Positions 17,109-26,599 of a DNA stretch of 64,000 bases are shown piece after piece. This DNA comes from JAGDZR01 sp049115695 (GTDB lineage Bacteria > Bacteroidota > Bacteroidia > Cytophagales > Cyclobacteriaceae). The position numbers and the translations under genes are program-made. How positions within the stretch are numbered: the stretch's first letter is position 1; every line of letters starts with the position of its first letter. The stretch covers positions 156,658 through 220,657 of the forward strand of contig JAGDZR010000013.1 of the NCBI GenBank assembly GCA_049115695.1, in the 5' to 3' direction. Under the pieces are notes generated by a model. That model saw only the letters and a program-made list of their open reading frames with translations, was not told the DNA's origin and made no database searches.

Positions 17109-18047
17109 TTACTGATTTGAAGGATCAGTTCCTTTCAATTTCTCGTGCTTTCTGCCCAATGGTTTCAAAAAATCTCGTGGGTACTGATTGAAATGGATCA
17201 TTGTTTTATCCAAATCGATGAGCAGCTGATTGAGATTGTTGTAAAGCGAATCATTGGTCATTAGCTTTCCGACTGTGCCTTGCCCATTGTCCAAGTCTGC
17301 CAAAAGATCGTCAATCTTGTAAAGCAGATTGTTTACTGTATTTAATGTTCCATTGACATCAACTTGATTAAGGGAGTCAAGCAGCGTATTTGCACTGCTT
17401 AGGATTGGATCGAGCTGGGAAATACGGTTGTTCAGATTGTCAATGGTATTCTTAACCAGAATAAGCGTTTCGGTCATTTCCCCTTTGTTGGCACGAATGA
17501 TGTCGTTGACTTCACGAGTGGTAACTTCCAATTCACCTAAAGTATTGTTAATTTTTTCTCCGCTCCCTTTCAATCCGAGCAGGATCTCATTGATTCTGCT
17601 TACGGTTACATTGAGGCTGGATGTAATAGGTTCAACACTATCTAGATATTCCTCAATGCCTCTATCGACATAGGCGATTAATGTATCTCTAGGCTCGAGT
17701 ATACGAGTGATAGCGCCAACGTTCAATACCACTGACTTGCCTCCCAAAAGGTCAGTTGTTAGCTCTGCTATGGTCGAATCTCCAAGTTTTACTTCCTCAT
17801 CGATCGTTAGCTCAACAAGGACCTTGTTTTTTTCTTCTTGCAACAATTCAATATCGCTGACTTTTCCAACAGAAAATCCGTTGATCATCACGGGGTTTGA
17901 TCTAGCCAAACCACCAACATTATTGTATACAACGTAATACTTGATCTGAGAAGTAAAGAAATCAATCCCTCTCAAATAGTTAAAACCATAATACAGTACT
18001 GCCCCAGCAACAATAGCAATGAGGCCAATTTTAAACTCCTTTGACAC
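17109..18047 (-). CDS. MlaD/MCE-domain protein
   Basis: Periplasmic substrate-binding component of an Mla-type phospholipid transporter. The 312 residues start with a membrane anchor (about 5-23) and an MCE domain (about 36-115, with NPVMINGFSVGKVSDIELL). The rest is a long helical region with regular hydrophobic spacing (VTREVNDIIRANKGEM), as in longer MlaD-like proteins that form tunnels. The ABC permease and ATPase genes are not in the window. No ATG is available near the N-terminus; the start is GTG at 18047. It lies 14 bases after the amidase gene on the same strand and shares the envelope theme of this region. Confidence 0.88.
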   Translation of the reverse strand: MSKEFKIGLIAIVAGAVLYYGFNYLRGIDFFTSQIKYYVVYNNVGGLARSNPVMINGFSVGKVSDIELLQEEKNKVLVELTIDEEVKLGDSTIAELTTDLLGGKSVVLNVGAITRILEPRDTLIAYVDRGIEEYLDSVEPITSSLNVTVSRINEILLGLKGSGEKINNTLGELEVTTREVNDIIRANKGEMTETLILVKNTIDNLNNRISQLDPILSSANTLLDSLNQVDVNGTLNTVNNLLYKIDDLLADLDNGQGTVGKLMTNDSLYNNLNQLLIDLDKTMIHFNQYPRDFLKPLGRKHEKLKGTDPSNQ

Positions 18048-18061
18048 TCGCAGTGATTTTT

Positions 18062-18841
18062 TTAATAATTCGCTTCGATTTCCTCTTTGTAGTCACGGAA
18101 AGCTCGGTAGATGCCAGAGGCGATATATACCTGGTTCAACTTGTCATTGAGCTCTCGTTCCTCCTTCTCATTGCTAAGATAACCCACTTCGACTAAAACA
18201 CTAGGCATGGCTGTACTCCACATCAGGTAAAGACTGGATTGCTTCACACCCCGGCTTCTCCTGCCCACTCTACTCTTCATTTCATCTTCTACTTTACTAG
18301 CAAGAAGAAGACTCCTTTCCTGGTAGGCATTCTGAGTCATAGAGAAGAGTATATATGATTCCGGAGACTGTGGATCAAAGTCGTAGTTTTTCTCATAATT
18401 ATCTTCGAGTAGGATTACAGAATTTTCGCGCTTGGCCACCTCAAAGTTTCTGCCTGCATTCTGTACGCCCATTACGTAGGTTTCTGTACCATATACACTA
18501 GGATTGGCAATCCAGTTTGCATGAACTGAAATAAAAAGATCAGCACCTAACTCATTGGCCATGATGGCGCGATCATTAAGTTGTGGAAAGCTATCTGTTT
18601 TTCGAGTAAGGATTACGTCAACGTCAGGAATGTTCTCGTTGATAATACGTTTTAGCTCTAGGGAGATATTGAGCGCAATATTTTTTTCTTGAGTATACGC
18701 ACCATGCGTCCCTGGATCTTTACCTCCATGACCTGGATCGATTACAATCCGGTTGATTTTATACTCCCTGACTCCAACCGAGTGAAAAGAGCCGAGCATC
18801 AGGGCAAAACAAATTCCTATTGGAATAGCAATATTTCTCAC
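18062..18841 (-). CDS. N-acetylmuramoyl-L-alanine amidase (Amidase_3, AmiC type)
   Basis: Zinc amidase that cuts the bond between MurNAc and the peptide stem, needed for cell separation. Motifs: IDPGHGGKDPG with the first zinc His, the Glu of TQEKNIALN, SVHANW with the second zinc His, and the catalytic Glu near the end in VLVEVGYLSN. Two starts are possible, both non-ATG: GTG at 18841, used here because it opens directly on a signal-like helix (RNIAIPIGICFALMLG), and TTG at 18886, which adds 15 residues. It diverges from lptD and leads a same-strand cluster with the MlaD-like gene. Confidence 0.87.
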   Translation of the reverse strand: MRNIAIPIGICFALMLGSFHSVGVREYKINRIVIDPGHGGKDPGTHGAYTQEKNIALNISLELKRIINENIPDVDVILTRKTDSFPQLNDRAIMANELGADLFISVHANWIANPSVYGTETYVMGVQNAGRNFEVAKRENSVILLEDNYEKNYDFDPQSPESYILFSMTQNAYQERSLLLASKVEDEMKSRVGRRSRGVKQSSLYLMWSTAMPSVLVEVGYLSNEKEERELNDKLNQVYIASGIYRAFRDYKEEIEANY

Positions 18842-18926
18842 AGCGTTTCGGTTGTTGTATATACCAAAAGCGATACTTTTACGCAAAAATTGTAAAAATT
18901 TCTTAGAATTAAAACCTGTCAGGGGA

Positions 18927-21737
18927 TTGAGGAGAGTAATATTAGTGTGTGTAGGGGCGATTTTAAGTTTTTTTGCGACCGCTCAAAACGACTCTACCCA
19001 ACTATTGAGTGTAGCTAGCGATAGCTCTGTGCGTAATGATTCGTTGATCCGGAGTGGTAGTGATAGTCTCAAATTTATTGTTGGAGATTCGGCAATAACT
19101 CCTATTTCTGATTCACTTAAAGCCAGTCGTCCTTCCTGGGCAGGTCAGCCCCGGGGAGATATCGAAACAACCATCAATTACAAGTCGAAAGATTCAATAT
19201 ACTTTGACCTACGAGGACAAACCCTTCGCATGTATGGTGAATCACACATTGATTATGGAGACATTGAGCTGGATGCTGAACGGACCAATGTCAGCATGCA
19301 TAACCGAACCATTACCTCAACATTTACTGAAGACTCGTCAGGACGAAAGATTGGTAAACCAGTCTTTACGGACAAAGGTGATGTGTACGAAACGGATCAC
19401 ATGATCTACAATTTCAACACGAAACGTGCTCAAATCAAAGGTGTCATTACTGAGCAGGAAGGAGCCTTCATGCATGGTACAGATGTTAAGAAGAATGAGA
19501 AGAATGAAATGTTTATTAGGGGTGCGAGATATACAACATGTAATCTTGGGGATCCACATTTTTATATTGAATCAAACAAAATCAAGGTTATCCCAAAAGA
19601 TAAAATTGTTGCGGGTCCTTTCAATTTAAAATTCCGTAATGTCACCACTCCGCTTGCGCTACCTTTCGGCATGTTTCCACAACCCAAAAAGAAGGTGTCA
19701 GGTATTGTTTTCCCTACTTATGGTGAGGAAAAAGTGCGAGGATTCTTTCTCAGAGAAGGGGGATACTACTGGGCAATCAGTGACTATATGGACCTGCGTG
19801 CGACTGGAGACATTTATTCGCGGGGAGGGTATGGAATTACAACCAATACAAATTATAAAAAGCGTTACAAATACTCTGGAGCTCTTAACTTTTCCTACAA
19901 TCGGACACTTTCAGATGATGTAGAAAACCCAAGAGACAGTAAGGATTTCTGGGTGCGCTTCAATCATCGACCTGAGACAAGGGGAAATAGCAGCTTTAGC
20001 GCTTCCGTTTCGGCAGGAACCAGCTCATTCAACAGTAATAAAAATATTGCGCAACAGGATTTTAACCGTAGTATCAATTCACAGTTCACTTCGAATGTGA
20101 GCTATTCACAACGATTTCAGAGATTGCCACTCAATCTGAGCATGAATGGTCGGCACTCCCAAAATATCCAAACCGGTCGTGTGAGTATGAGTCTTCCCGA
20201 TGTTACACTCAATATGAACAGGTTTTACCCAATGAAAAGTTTTATCAGCAACTCGAGTTCGCCGCTAGCGAAACTAGGGGCCAGTTATCGGTTTAATGCC
20301 AAAAATGAGTTGACCAATGCGCCCATTAACCTTGGAAGAATTCGAAATGTATGGAACGCCCCAGAAACGCTCAATGATTCTCTTGGATTTACATTGGAAA
20401 ATATGCCCGAGATTATCAGACGATCGAAAATAGGTGGGCAGCACACGATTCCGATCAACACATCCATACCTCTCAAGAATTTCTCAATCAACCCATCATT
20501 CAATTACAAGGAATATTGGTATCACCGCAAACTGGAGTATGAATACCTTCCTGAAGAGGAGGCTGTTCGAATTGATACGGTAAATGGATTTTCTCGAGCA
20601 GGCTCTTGGACATCCGGAGCTTCACTCAATACCATTATTTATGGAACTTATTTTTCAAAGAAGGAGGATCCTTATGTACAGGCGATTCGGCATGTCATGA
20701 CACCAGCATTGTCCTTTACATACAATCCTGACTTTAGCACTCCTGGTCGTGGAACTTACTCATATGTTCAAACAGGACCTGAAGGAGATTCGGTTAAGGT
20801 CTCAAAATTTGAGGGGTTTGCATATGGATCTCCGACCGGTTCAGAAAGTAAATCCATTGGAATCAGTCTTCAAAACAGTCTTGAGTTTAAAGTGCGTGAC
20901 AAAGAGGATACTACGGGGATAGGTTTCAAAAAGGTGAAATTATTTGAAAACTTAGCCCTGAGCAGTGGTTACAATTTGGCATTGGACTCTTTCCAACTCA
21001 GTGATATTCGATTCTCAACTAGAACAAGTTTTTTTGATGGGGCAGTTAGCGCAAATTTATCTGGAGCGCTGGATCCATATACCTATGTGCTCGAATCAGA
21101 ATCTATTTCTCCTACTGGTAACAGGACAGTCTTGCAAACCAGGCAAAACAAGTTCGCATGGGAAACTGGAAACGGACTTGGTCAATTAAAATCCATCAAT
21201 GTTGCCTTAAGCATGAGACTCAAGCCTCGGAAGGGTAAAGATGGCAAGCCAGAAAATCAGCCAGAGGACGAGAGATTGGAAAGAGATCAGTTCGGTAATG
21301 TCAATGATCCAAATGACCCAAACAACCCGTTCAACGAGTTAACACTGGATGAGGAAGAAGAATTGCGTCACATTCAGCAAAATCCTGATGAGTATGTTGA
21401 CTTCAATATTCCGTGGGATTTAAGGGCTTCATACTCTGTGAATTTGACGAGGAGGGGTTTTGAGGATCCAACCATTCGGCAGACGCTTACCTTCAGTGGC
21501 AATATTACGATTACGCCTAAAACGAAAATTGGATTTAATTCAGGGTTTGATATTCAAAAGCAGACTTTTACACAAACCCGACTTACGATCAATCGAGATT
21601 TGCACTGTTGGCAAATGAATTTCTCATGGGTGCCATTTGGGCGATATCAGTCTTTTTCCATTGTCCTGAGACCTAAGTCGTCGATGCTACAAGATCTCAA
21701 ACTACAAAAGCGCAAGAACTTCCTGGATTTCTTTTAG
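18927..21737 (+). CDS. lptD: LPS-assembly protein LptD (Bacteroidota type)
   Basis: Outer-membrane barrel that inserts lipopolysaccharide into the outer leaflet. The product has an LptA/OstA-like N-terminal domain (repeated short strands such as YGDIELDAERTNV) and a large C-terminal barrel ending near LKLQKRKNFLDFF. I placed the start at the TTG at 18927, giving a compact signal peptide (RRVILVCVGAILSFFATAQ) and 936 residues. A TTG at 18852 would add 25 residues and overlap the divergent amidase. TACTTTTA at 18874-18881, with TTG 19 bases upstream, is a possible promoter. The stop shares bases with the convergent desaturase-like gene. Confidence 0.85.
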   Translation: MRRVILVCVGAILSFFATAQNDSTQLLSVASDSSVRNDSLIRSGSDSLKFIVGDSAITPISDSLKASRPSWAGQPRGDIETTINYKSKDSIYFDLRGQTLRMYGESHIDYGDIELDAERTNVSMHNRTITSTFTEDSSGRKIGKPVFTDKGDVYETDHMIYNFNTKRAQIKGVITEQEGAFMHGTDVKKNEKNEMFIRGARYTTCNLGDPHFYIESNKIKVIPKDKIVAGPFNLKFRNVTTPLALPFGMFPQPKKKVSGIVFPTYGEEKVRGFFLREGGYYWAISDYMDLRATGDIYSRGGYGITTNTNYKKRYKYSGALNFSYNRTLSDDVENPRDSKDFWVRFNHRPETRGNSSFSASVSAGTSSFNSNKNIAQQDFNRSINSQFTSNVSYSQRFQRLPLNLSMNGRHSQNIQTGRVSMSLPDVTLNMNRFYPMKSFISNSSSPLAKLGASYRFNAKNELTNAPINLGRIRNVWNAPETLNDSLGFTLENMPEIIRRSKIGGQHTIPINTSIPLKNFSINPSFNYKEYWYHRKLEYEYLPEEEAVRIDTVNGFSRAGSWTSGASLNTIIYGTYFSKKEDPYVQAIRHVMTPALSFTYNPDFSTPGRGTYSYVQTGPEGDSVKVSKFEGFAYGSPTGSESKSIGISLQNSLEFKVRDKEDTTGIGFKKVKLFENLALSSGYNLALDSFQLSDIRFSTRTSFFDGAVSANLSGALDPYTYVLESESISPTGNRTVLQTRQNKFAWETGNGLGQLKSINVALSMRLKPRKGKDGKPENQPEDERLERDQFGNVNDPNDPNNPFNELTLDEEEELRHIQQNPDEYVDFNIPWDLRASYSVNLTRRGFEDPTIRQTLTFSGNITITPKTKIGFNSGFDIQKQTFTQTRLTINRDLHCWQMNFSWVPFGRYQSFSIVLRPKSSMLQDLKLQKRKNFLDFF

Positions 21738-23002
21738 GCAGATTGAAGCTGAGCTTTTTGAGCGAACTCTTTGCGTGTGAAAAATAAGGCCACAGCTGGT
21801 GTCAGGATGTAATAGGCTATTACGAAAACAACTGCGTCAGGCCAAACTTCCTTAAGAAAAAACCAATCGCCGGTCTGCACGATCAATCCAATACCTATGA
21901 TTGACTTGAAGCTTTCAGCGATCCAGGCCTGATGCTTTCGATCCATTAGCATCGAATAGCTAAAAATACTCAGGTAAAGAAATGCCCCATAGATTAGTGA
22001 TCCCTGAAACCCAATTTTCGACAGGTGGTTGAAGAGATACATCATGGAAGCGAAAGTAAATGTAAGCTGGATCCATGACCAGGTCTTGAGACCTGTGGAG
22101 GCCGGGGGATTGTATTTTTGATAGGCATGGACATCCTCGATAACCTCAACGGGATACTTTTCTTTGGTATCAGAAGGCCTCCAGCCAGTAGGCATAAACC
22201 AGATTCTCAATTTGTCCAGCCAAGAATGTGTACGCCATGCATCTTGGATGAGCAGCCATAGGTGCTGAAAATTGATGATGATCGGATTCCAGGTCTTTGG
22301 GGCTCTTTTGATACCATAAACGCATGGCTCCTCTTCCAATTCTTCCTGGAATGTGCCGAATAGTTTGTCCCAAATGATAAAAATCTGTGAAAGGTTTTTG
22401 TCCAGGTAAACCTCATTGATCGCATGATGCACCCGATGATGTGACGGTGTTACGATGATTTTTTCCAAAATCCCCATCCGACCAATCAAACGGGTATGGT
22501 ACCAATATTGAGCGAACAAATGCAATGGGGCAATAACCGCAATGATTTCACCAGGCACTCCGAGTAACGCTGTTGGAACCATGAAGATGAACGAAATTGA
22601 GAAAAAATTTGATATGCTCTGACGCAGCGCACATCCAAGATTGAATTCCTCGCTACTATGATGAATGATATGATGATTCCAGAAATAGTTGACTTTATGA
22701 GAGATTCTATGCACCCAATAGCCCGAGAAATCAAGCCCAACAAACGCGATTACGTATACAAGCCATGATGATTCTATTTCGATCAATGCGATACGATCCA
22801 CCATCCACTGGTATGAAATAATGATAAATGTTAATCCCAGAACATCCTTGATAACATTGGTAAGTCCTGAGGACAAACTGGAGAGTGTGTCCATGCTTCG
22901 AATAACATCCGAATGTCTCATCCTCGCTGCAATGATCTCAAGTAGGATAAGTCCTACAAAAAAGGGGATCGCATAGTTGAGGGCAATAACGTATGCTTCC
23001 AT
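21734..23002 (-). CDS. Sterol desaturase/fatty acid hydroxylase family membrane protein
   Basis: Di-iron membrane oxygenase family. The eight-His pattern is present: HRISH (98-102), HHIIHH (110-115) and HHRVHH (188-193), with an extra His169. Several hydrophobic helices surround these boxes. At 422 residues it is longer than the core family; the last 130 or so residues hold additional hydrophobic segments of unknown function. The substrate could be a lipid or a sterol-like molecule and cannot be read from sequence. A -7-like box TATTTTTG lies at 23025-23032 on the minus strand. Its stop shares four bases with the lptD stop. Confidence 0.85.
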   Translation of the reverse strand: MEAYVIALNYAIPFFVGLILLEIIAARMRHSDVIRSMDTLSSLSSGLTNVIKDVLGLTFIIISYQWMVDRIALIEIESSWLVYVIAFVGLDFSGYWVHRISHKVNYFWNHHIIHHSSEEFNLGCALRQSISNFFSISFIFMVPTALLGVPGEIIAVIAPLHLFAQYWYHTRLIGRMGILEKIIVTPSHHRVHHAINEVYLDKNLSQIFIIWDKLFGTFQEELEEEPCVYGIKRAPKTWNPIIINFQHLWLLIQDAWRTHSWLDKLRIWFMPTGWRPSDTKEKYPVEVIEDVHAYQKYNPPASTGLKTWSWIQLTFTFASMMYLFNHLSKIGFQGSLIYGAFLYLSIFSYSMLMDRKHQAWIAESFKSIIGIGLIVQTGDWFFLKEVWPDAVVFVIAYYILTPAVALFFTRKEFAQKAQLQSA

Positions 23003-23024
23003 TTGGGTTAAATGTTTGTTACGT

Positions 23025-23032
23025 CAAAAATA
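23025..23032 (-). promoter_or_regulatory. Putative -7 box of the desaturase-like gene
   Basis: Read on the minus strand the sequence is TATTTTTG, 22 bases before the ATG at 23002. The -33 element is not clear. Confidence 0.35.
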
Positions 23033-23112
23033 TACAAAATAGTATGCACGCAGAGTAAGTAGTGATAGTAAGATTTGCCATGGAATTCAATTTGAACTAG
23101 ATTGATCTAATT

Positions 23113-23976
23113 ATGAAACGAATCATCGCTACACTCTATTTATTTGTTCTGATATTGGCTACTGCATCCTTACAGGCTCAGACTTCTACAGAAATATATG
23201 TTTTTGATATGCTCAAGACGGAGGAAGGCTATACCGTTTTCAATCCAGTCAATATTTCTAACAATCCTGGATATGACAATCAGCCAAGTTTTATCACAGA
23301 GCGGCATTTGGCCTACAGTAGAACTAGAAATGGGCAAACTGACATTGCGATTTACGACATTGAGGATGCTTCAACTAAGTATTTGACTGAAACTGAAGGG
23401 AGCGAATATTCGCCGACTTTGACTCCAACGGGCAACTCACTCACTTCGATTTTGCTCGAGAAAGATGGAACTCAATTGCTGTACGAGTATGACCTGGGAA
23501 ATGGTGATGGCCAGGTAGCTATACCAGCATTAAAAATTGGTTATCACGCTTGGTTATCGAATCATTGGATGTACGCATTTGTGCTGGGAGATAGTTCCAA
23601 TACTTTAGAGGAAATTGATGTTCAGTCAGGAAAGATTATCCGAACTATTTCTTCAAGCATTGGGCGGTCACTCCACCGAACTCCTGATGATCAATATGTA
23701 TCGTATATTGAAATCGATGAACAAGGTCATAGGTTGTTCAAAATTAATCCCTCGAACAAATTGCCAGTCCTTGTTACGGCCATTCCATTTAAGAAGCAAG
23801 ATATGATATGGTTACAGGATGGCACTGTCTTGATGGGTAATGACAGCAAACTGCATGCATGGTACAATAAAGAATGGGTCGAACTTATCGATTTGGCGTC
23901 ATTTGAATTAACCGGAATCTCCAGGATGGCAGTAAACTCTTCAAATACCAAAATAGCCATTGTGGTAAATATGTAA
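23113..23976 (+). CDS. Exported PD40/TolB-like beta-propeller protein
   Basis: The 287-residue product has a signal peptide (about 1-23, ending LQAQ) and repeated propeller-blade segments of the PD40/TolB type, for example NPGYDNQPSF, RTRNGQTDIAIYD and SEYSPTLTPTGN. Such modules usually mediate protein contacts or ligand binding in the periplasm. No enzymatic domain follows. It stands alone, with a hairpin terminator at 23998-24029. Confidence 0.75.
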   Translation: MKRIIATLYLFVLILATASLQAQTSTEIYVFDMLKTEEGYTVFNPVNISNNPGYDNQPSFITERHLAYSRTRNGQTDIAIYDIEDASTKYLTETEGSEYSPTLTPTGNSLTSILLEKDGTQLLYEYDLGNGDGQVAIPALKIGYHAWLSNHWMYAFVLGDSSNTLEEIDVQSGKIIRTISSSIGRSLHRTPDDQYVSYIEIDEQGHRLFKINPSNKLPVLVTAIPFKKQDMIWLQDGTVLMGNDSKLHAWYNKEWVELIDLASFELTGISRMAVNSSNTKIAIVVNM

Positions 23977-23997
23977 TATTTAGCAATAGCGATGTGT

Positions 23998-24029
23998 GAG
24001 CTGTTTATTTTTAAAATAATGCTCTTTTT
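23998..24029 (+). terminator. Probable intrinsic terminator after the PD40 protein gene
   Basis: GAGC pairs with GCTC, enclosing an AT stem (TTATT / AATAA), followed by a five-T tract. It lies 21 bases after the stop codon. Confidence 0.55.
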
Positions 24030-24078
24030 GTTGTTAAGTATAGTTGGTTTTGTGTGATTTGTTGAAATTATTTAAAAA

Positions 24079-25965
24079 ATGATTGATAACTCAGACCACT
24101 CTCTCCTCGACGTTCTTCCCAACCTATTTCATGAAGGTGGTCTGGATAAAGTAGTTTTCAATCAGGGATATTTCCTAAACAGGCAGTTTGCCAGGGTTGA
24201 GTACTTGTTTGTGCTGATAAAAGGTGAAGTTTCCTACTTTTTGGAAAATGAGGAATTTAATTTGGAGCCGGTTGGTAAAGCTTGTGCTCCTGGGATTCCG
24301 ATAGGTTGGAGTGCTTTGAATATTCCCTTCAGACATTCGTCTACTGCTCAGGTAAGTTCAAGTAATGCTGAATTTTATTGCATAGCGATCAGCTCGATTC
24401 ACAAGCTAATGGAGGATCAGGTCAATGGCAATCTGCTCATGAAGGCCATGTGTAGATCAGGGGCCAAATTCTTTCCTGAATTGGTGAAGAGTTTGTTTGG
24501 TGAACAAGAATCTAGTCCAATAAAAAAAGATCACAGTTTTAAGGTTACACATCCAAAAGCACTGAGAGTTGAAATTTTACGTCAATCACCGTTTTTTGAA
24601 ATTTTTGATGATGAGGTAATAGAGCGAATTGCTAGTCTGGTAAAAGTTAGGACATATGAAGCAGGAGCGACGGTGTTGTCAAATACTTTGGATGAATCTA
24701 CTTTTTTGATTTTAGAAGATGGATGGGTGGATTTTTATTTTGGTGACAAGCTTTTGCGCTCCATTTCAACATCTGGCTTTGTCATTAGCTGGGTTGGAAT
24801 ATTTGGTGTAAAATCACCAATAATTGGCAGAGCCAGACAAAAATCAAACATCTATAGCATTTCCCGACGTGGGCTTGACGCTTTATTCGAAGAGGTGAGT
24901 TTTTCTGTCGCTTTTCATAGACGATTACTTTGGTTGCTAAACGTTCAACTGGTATCCTTTCGAACCAGACACCTGGTCCTAAGAAATGATTCTGAAAAAC
25001 TTATCATCAAAGGACTAATTGCTAGAAGTGCTGGCACCATTCCGTTGAACAGTAAGATTCATATGGTATCTAAGCTATTAAGTCATCCATTAAGTCAGCA
25101 GATTGCATTTGACATATTGCATGAACTTCATAGTAGTGGCAATGGCGAGGAGCAGCATCTGGCTTCATTGTGCCTGGACAATATGACTGAAATGGAAAAG
25201 GAAAGCCTGTTTTATCAGGGTCTGGTCGAAACATATCATTCGGTCTTCAAAGCGGAAAATACACCAGAGGAAAATCAGATAATATGTGCAAAATCATTCA
25301 TCAGGGCTTGCAATCATGTTGATTATGAGATTGAGGGATGGGAAAACTTGCCAGCTGAAGGAGGGCATATTTTCATTTATAATCATCTCAAGAATCATCC
25401 TCACAACACCCTTCCCAACGATTTTCAGGTGACCCTGGATAGTCATTTCATCAGTAGTTTGATATTATATAAAAAATATGGACAACCTGGAAAAAGAGTT
25501 GTTCGGATTGGAAGAGGAATCGAATATGGCCATCAGAACTATTATGAAAGATTGGGCCATATCAATGTAATTACCCCTGAATCAGGTGTTGAGAATATGG
25601 GCAAGGATGAAAAAAAGTTAGCCAGGGAAGAATTTTACAACAGAGCAAAATCTTTATTGTCACAAGGTGATAATCTCATTATCAGTCCTGAAGGAACCTC
25701 TTTTGAAACGGAGAATTCTCCTGGAAAATTTAAAACCGGGGCATTTCGTTTGGCCATGGCGATGGGAAGTAAAGTAACAGTTGTCCCGGTTGTCATGGCC
25801 AACTTTGACAGAAGGGTAAGGAACAATGTTTTCCGAAGTAAAATATTGCCACCAATCAAAATAGAAGATCACATAAGACATGATCATTATGAGGAAGATC
25901 TCAAGCTATTTACAGCCAATGCCAGATTGATGATTAAAAATGAATTAGCGGAACTAGGAAAGTAG
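24079..25965 (+). CDS. Tandem cyclic-nucleotide-binding-like domains fused to a PlsC-like acyltransferase
   Basis: The 628-residue protein has an unusual architecture. Residues about 15-140 and 165-290 each resemble a cyclic-nucleotide-binding beta-roll, but the phosphate-binding cassette is altered: the first reads IGWSALNIPFRHSSTA with Trp where the conserved Glu would be, and the second lacks a recognisable Gly-Glu pair. Residues about 400-628 resemble a glycerolipid acyltransferase: NHLKNHPHN (435-443) in place of the usual NHxxxxD, and SPEGTSF (536-542) matching the EGT motif. No signal peptide or clear membrane helix is seen. It probably acylates a lipid under control of the N-terminal sensors (inferred). 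The SGNH gene begins one base after the stop codon. Confidence 0.78.
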   Translation: MIDNSDHSLLDVLPNLFHEGGLDKVVFNQGYFLNRQFARVEYLFVLIKGEVSYFLENEEFNLEPVGKACAPGIPIGWSALNIPFRHSSTAQVSSSNAEFYCIAISSIHKLMEDQVNGNLLMKAMCRSGAKFFPELVKSLFGEQESSPIKKDHSFKVTHPKALRVEILRQSPFFEIFDDEVIERIASLVKVRTYEAGATVLSNTLDESTFLILEDGWVDFYFGDKLLRSISTSGFVISWVGIFGVKSPIIGRARQKSNIYSISRRGLDALFEEVSFSVAFHRRLLWLLNVQLVSFRTRHLVLRNDSEKLIIKGLIARSAGTIPLNSKIHMVSKLLSHPLSQQIAFDILHELHSSGNGEEQHLASLCLDNMTEMEKESLFYQGLVETYHSVFKAENTPEENQIICAKSFIRACNHVDYEIEGWENLPAEGGHIFIYNHLKNHPHNTLPNDFQVTLDSHFISSLILYKKYGQPGKRVVRIGRGIEYGHQNYYERLGHINVITPESGVENMGKDEKKLAREEFYNRAKSLLSQGDNLIISPEGTSFETENSPGKFKTGAFRLAMAMGSKVTVVPVVMANFDRRVRNNVFRSKILPPIKIEDHIRHDHYEEDLKLFTANARLMIKNELAELGK

Positions 25966-25966
25966 A

Positions 25967-26554
25967 ATGGGAGAGTTTGAAAATGAATTGAAAAGACTTG
26001 AGAAGCGCATTGCGAAACATGAGAATCAAGAGGACCTGATCGCATTCTATGGAAGCTCCACAGTGCGGTTGTGGGTGAGAATGAACAGAGACCTTGAACC
26101 CTTCAATGTGATCAACCTGGGATTTGGGGGAAGTAGTTTTTTGGACCTTAACCATCAGTTTGGCCGACTTTTTTCTCAGGTAACACCTACAAAGGTTGTG
26201 CTCTATGGAGGTGACAATGATTTGAGCCAGGGTTTTGGGCCGAATGATATTTTGCGTGAATTCAGGGAGTTGACTAGTCGCTTTCGCGACAAATTCCCTG
26301 ATATCCCGATTTTCTCCATTTCAATTAAACCAAGCCCAAGACGCGAAGACTTATTGGACCGTGTAACTGAAACCAATAACCTACTGAGAGCCTATTTAGG
26401 AGCATTGGGTAATACATATATCATTGACGTATACCATGCCATGTTGGATGGTCAAGGAAATACACGGCCTGAATTGTTTCTGAGCGATATGCTTCATCTC
26501 AATAGAGAAGGGTATAAAATATGGGCAAAGGAAGTTTCTAAATTGTTGTTTTAG
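25967..26554 (+). CDS. SGNH/GDSL-type hydrolase
   Basis: Esterase-fold protein of 195 residues with the SGNH blocks: block I FYGSST (nucleophile Ser31), block II NLGFGG, block III GGDND (Asn84) and block V SDMLHLN with the Asp and His. It lacks a signal peptide, so it is probably cytoplasmic. It begins one base after the acyltransferase fusion and is certainly co-transcribed with it, which suggests joint action in acyl transfer and removal on lipids (inferred). Confidence 0.85.
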   Translation: MGEFENELKRLEKRIAKHENQEDLIAFYGSSTVRLWVRMNRDLEPFNVINLGFGGSSFLDLNHQFGRLFSQVTPTKVVLYGGDNDLSQGFGPNDILREFRELTSRFRDKFPDIPIFSISIKPSPRREDLLDRVTETNNLLRAYLGALGNTYIIDVYHAMLDGQGNTRPELFLSDMLHLNREGYKIWAKEVSKLLF

Positions 26555-26599
26555 GTAAGATTGTTTAATTTGACTGGTGCGAAATAGACCACCTGTCCG

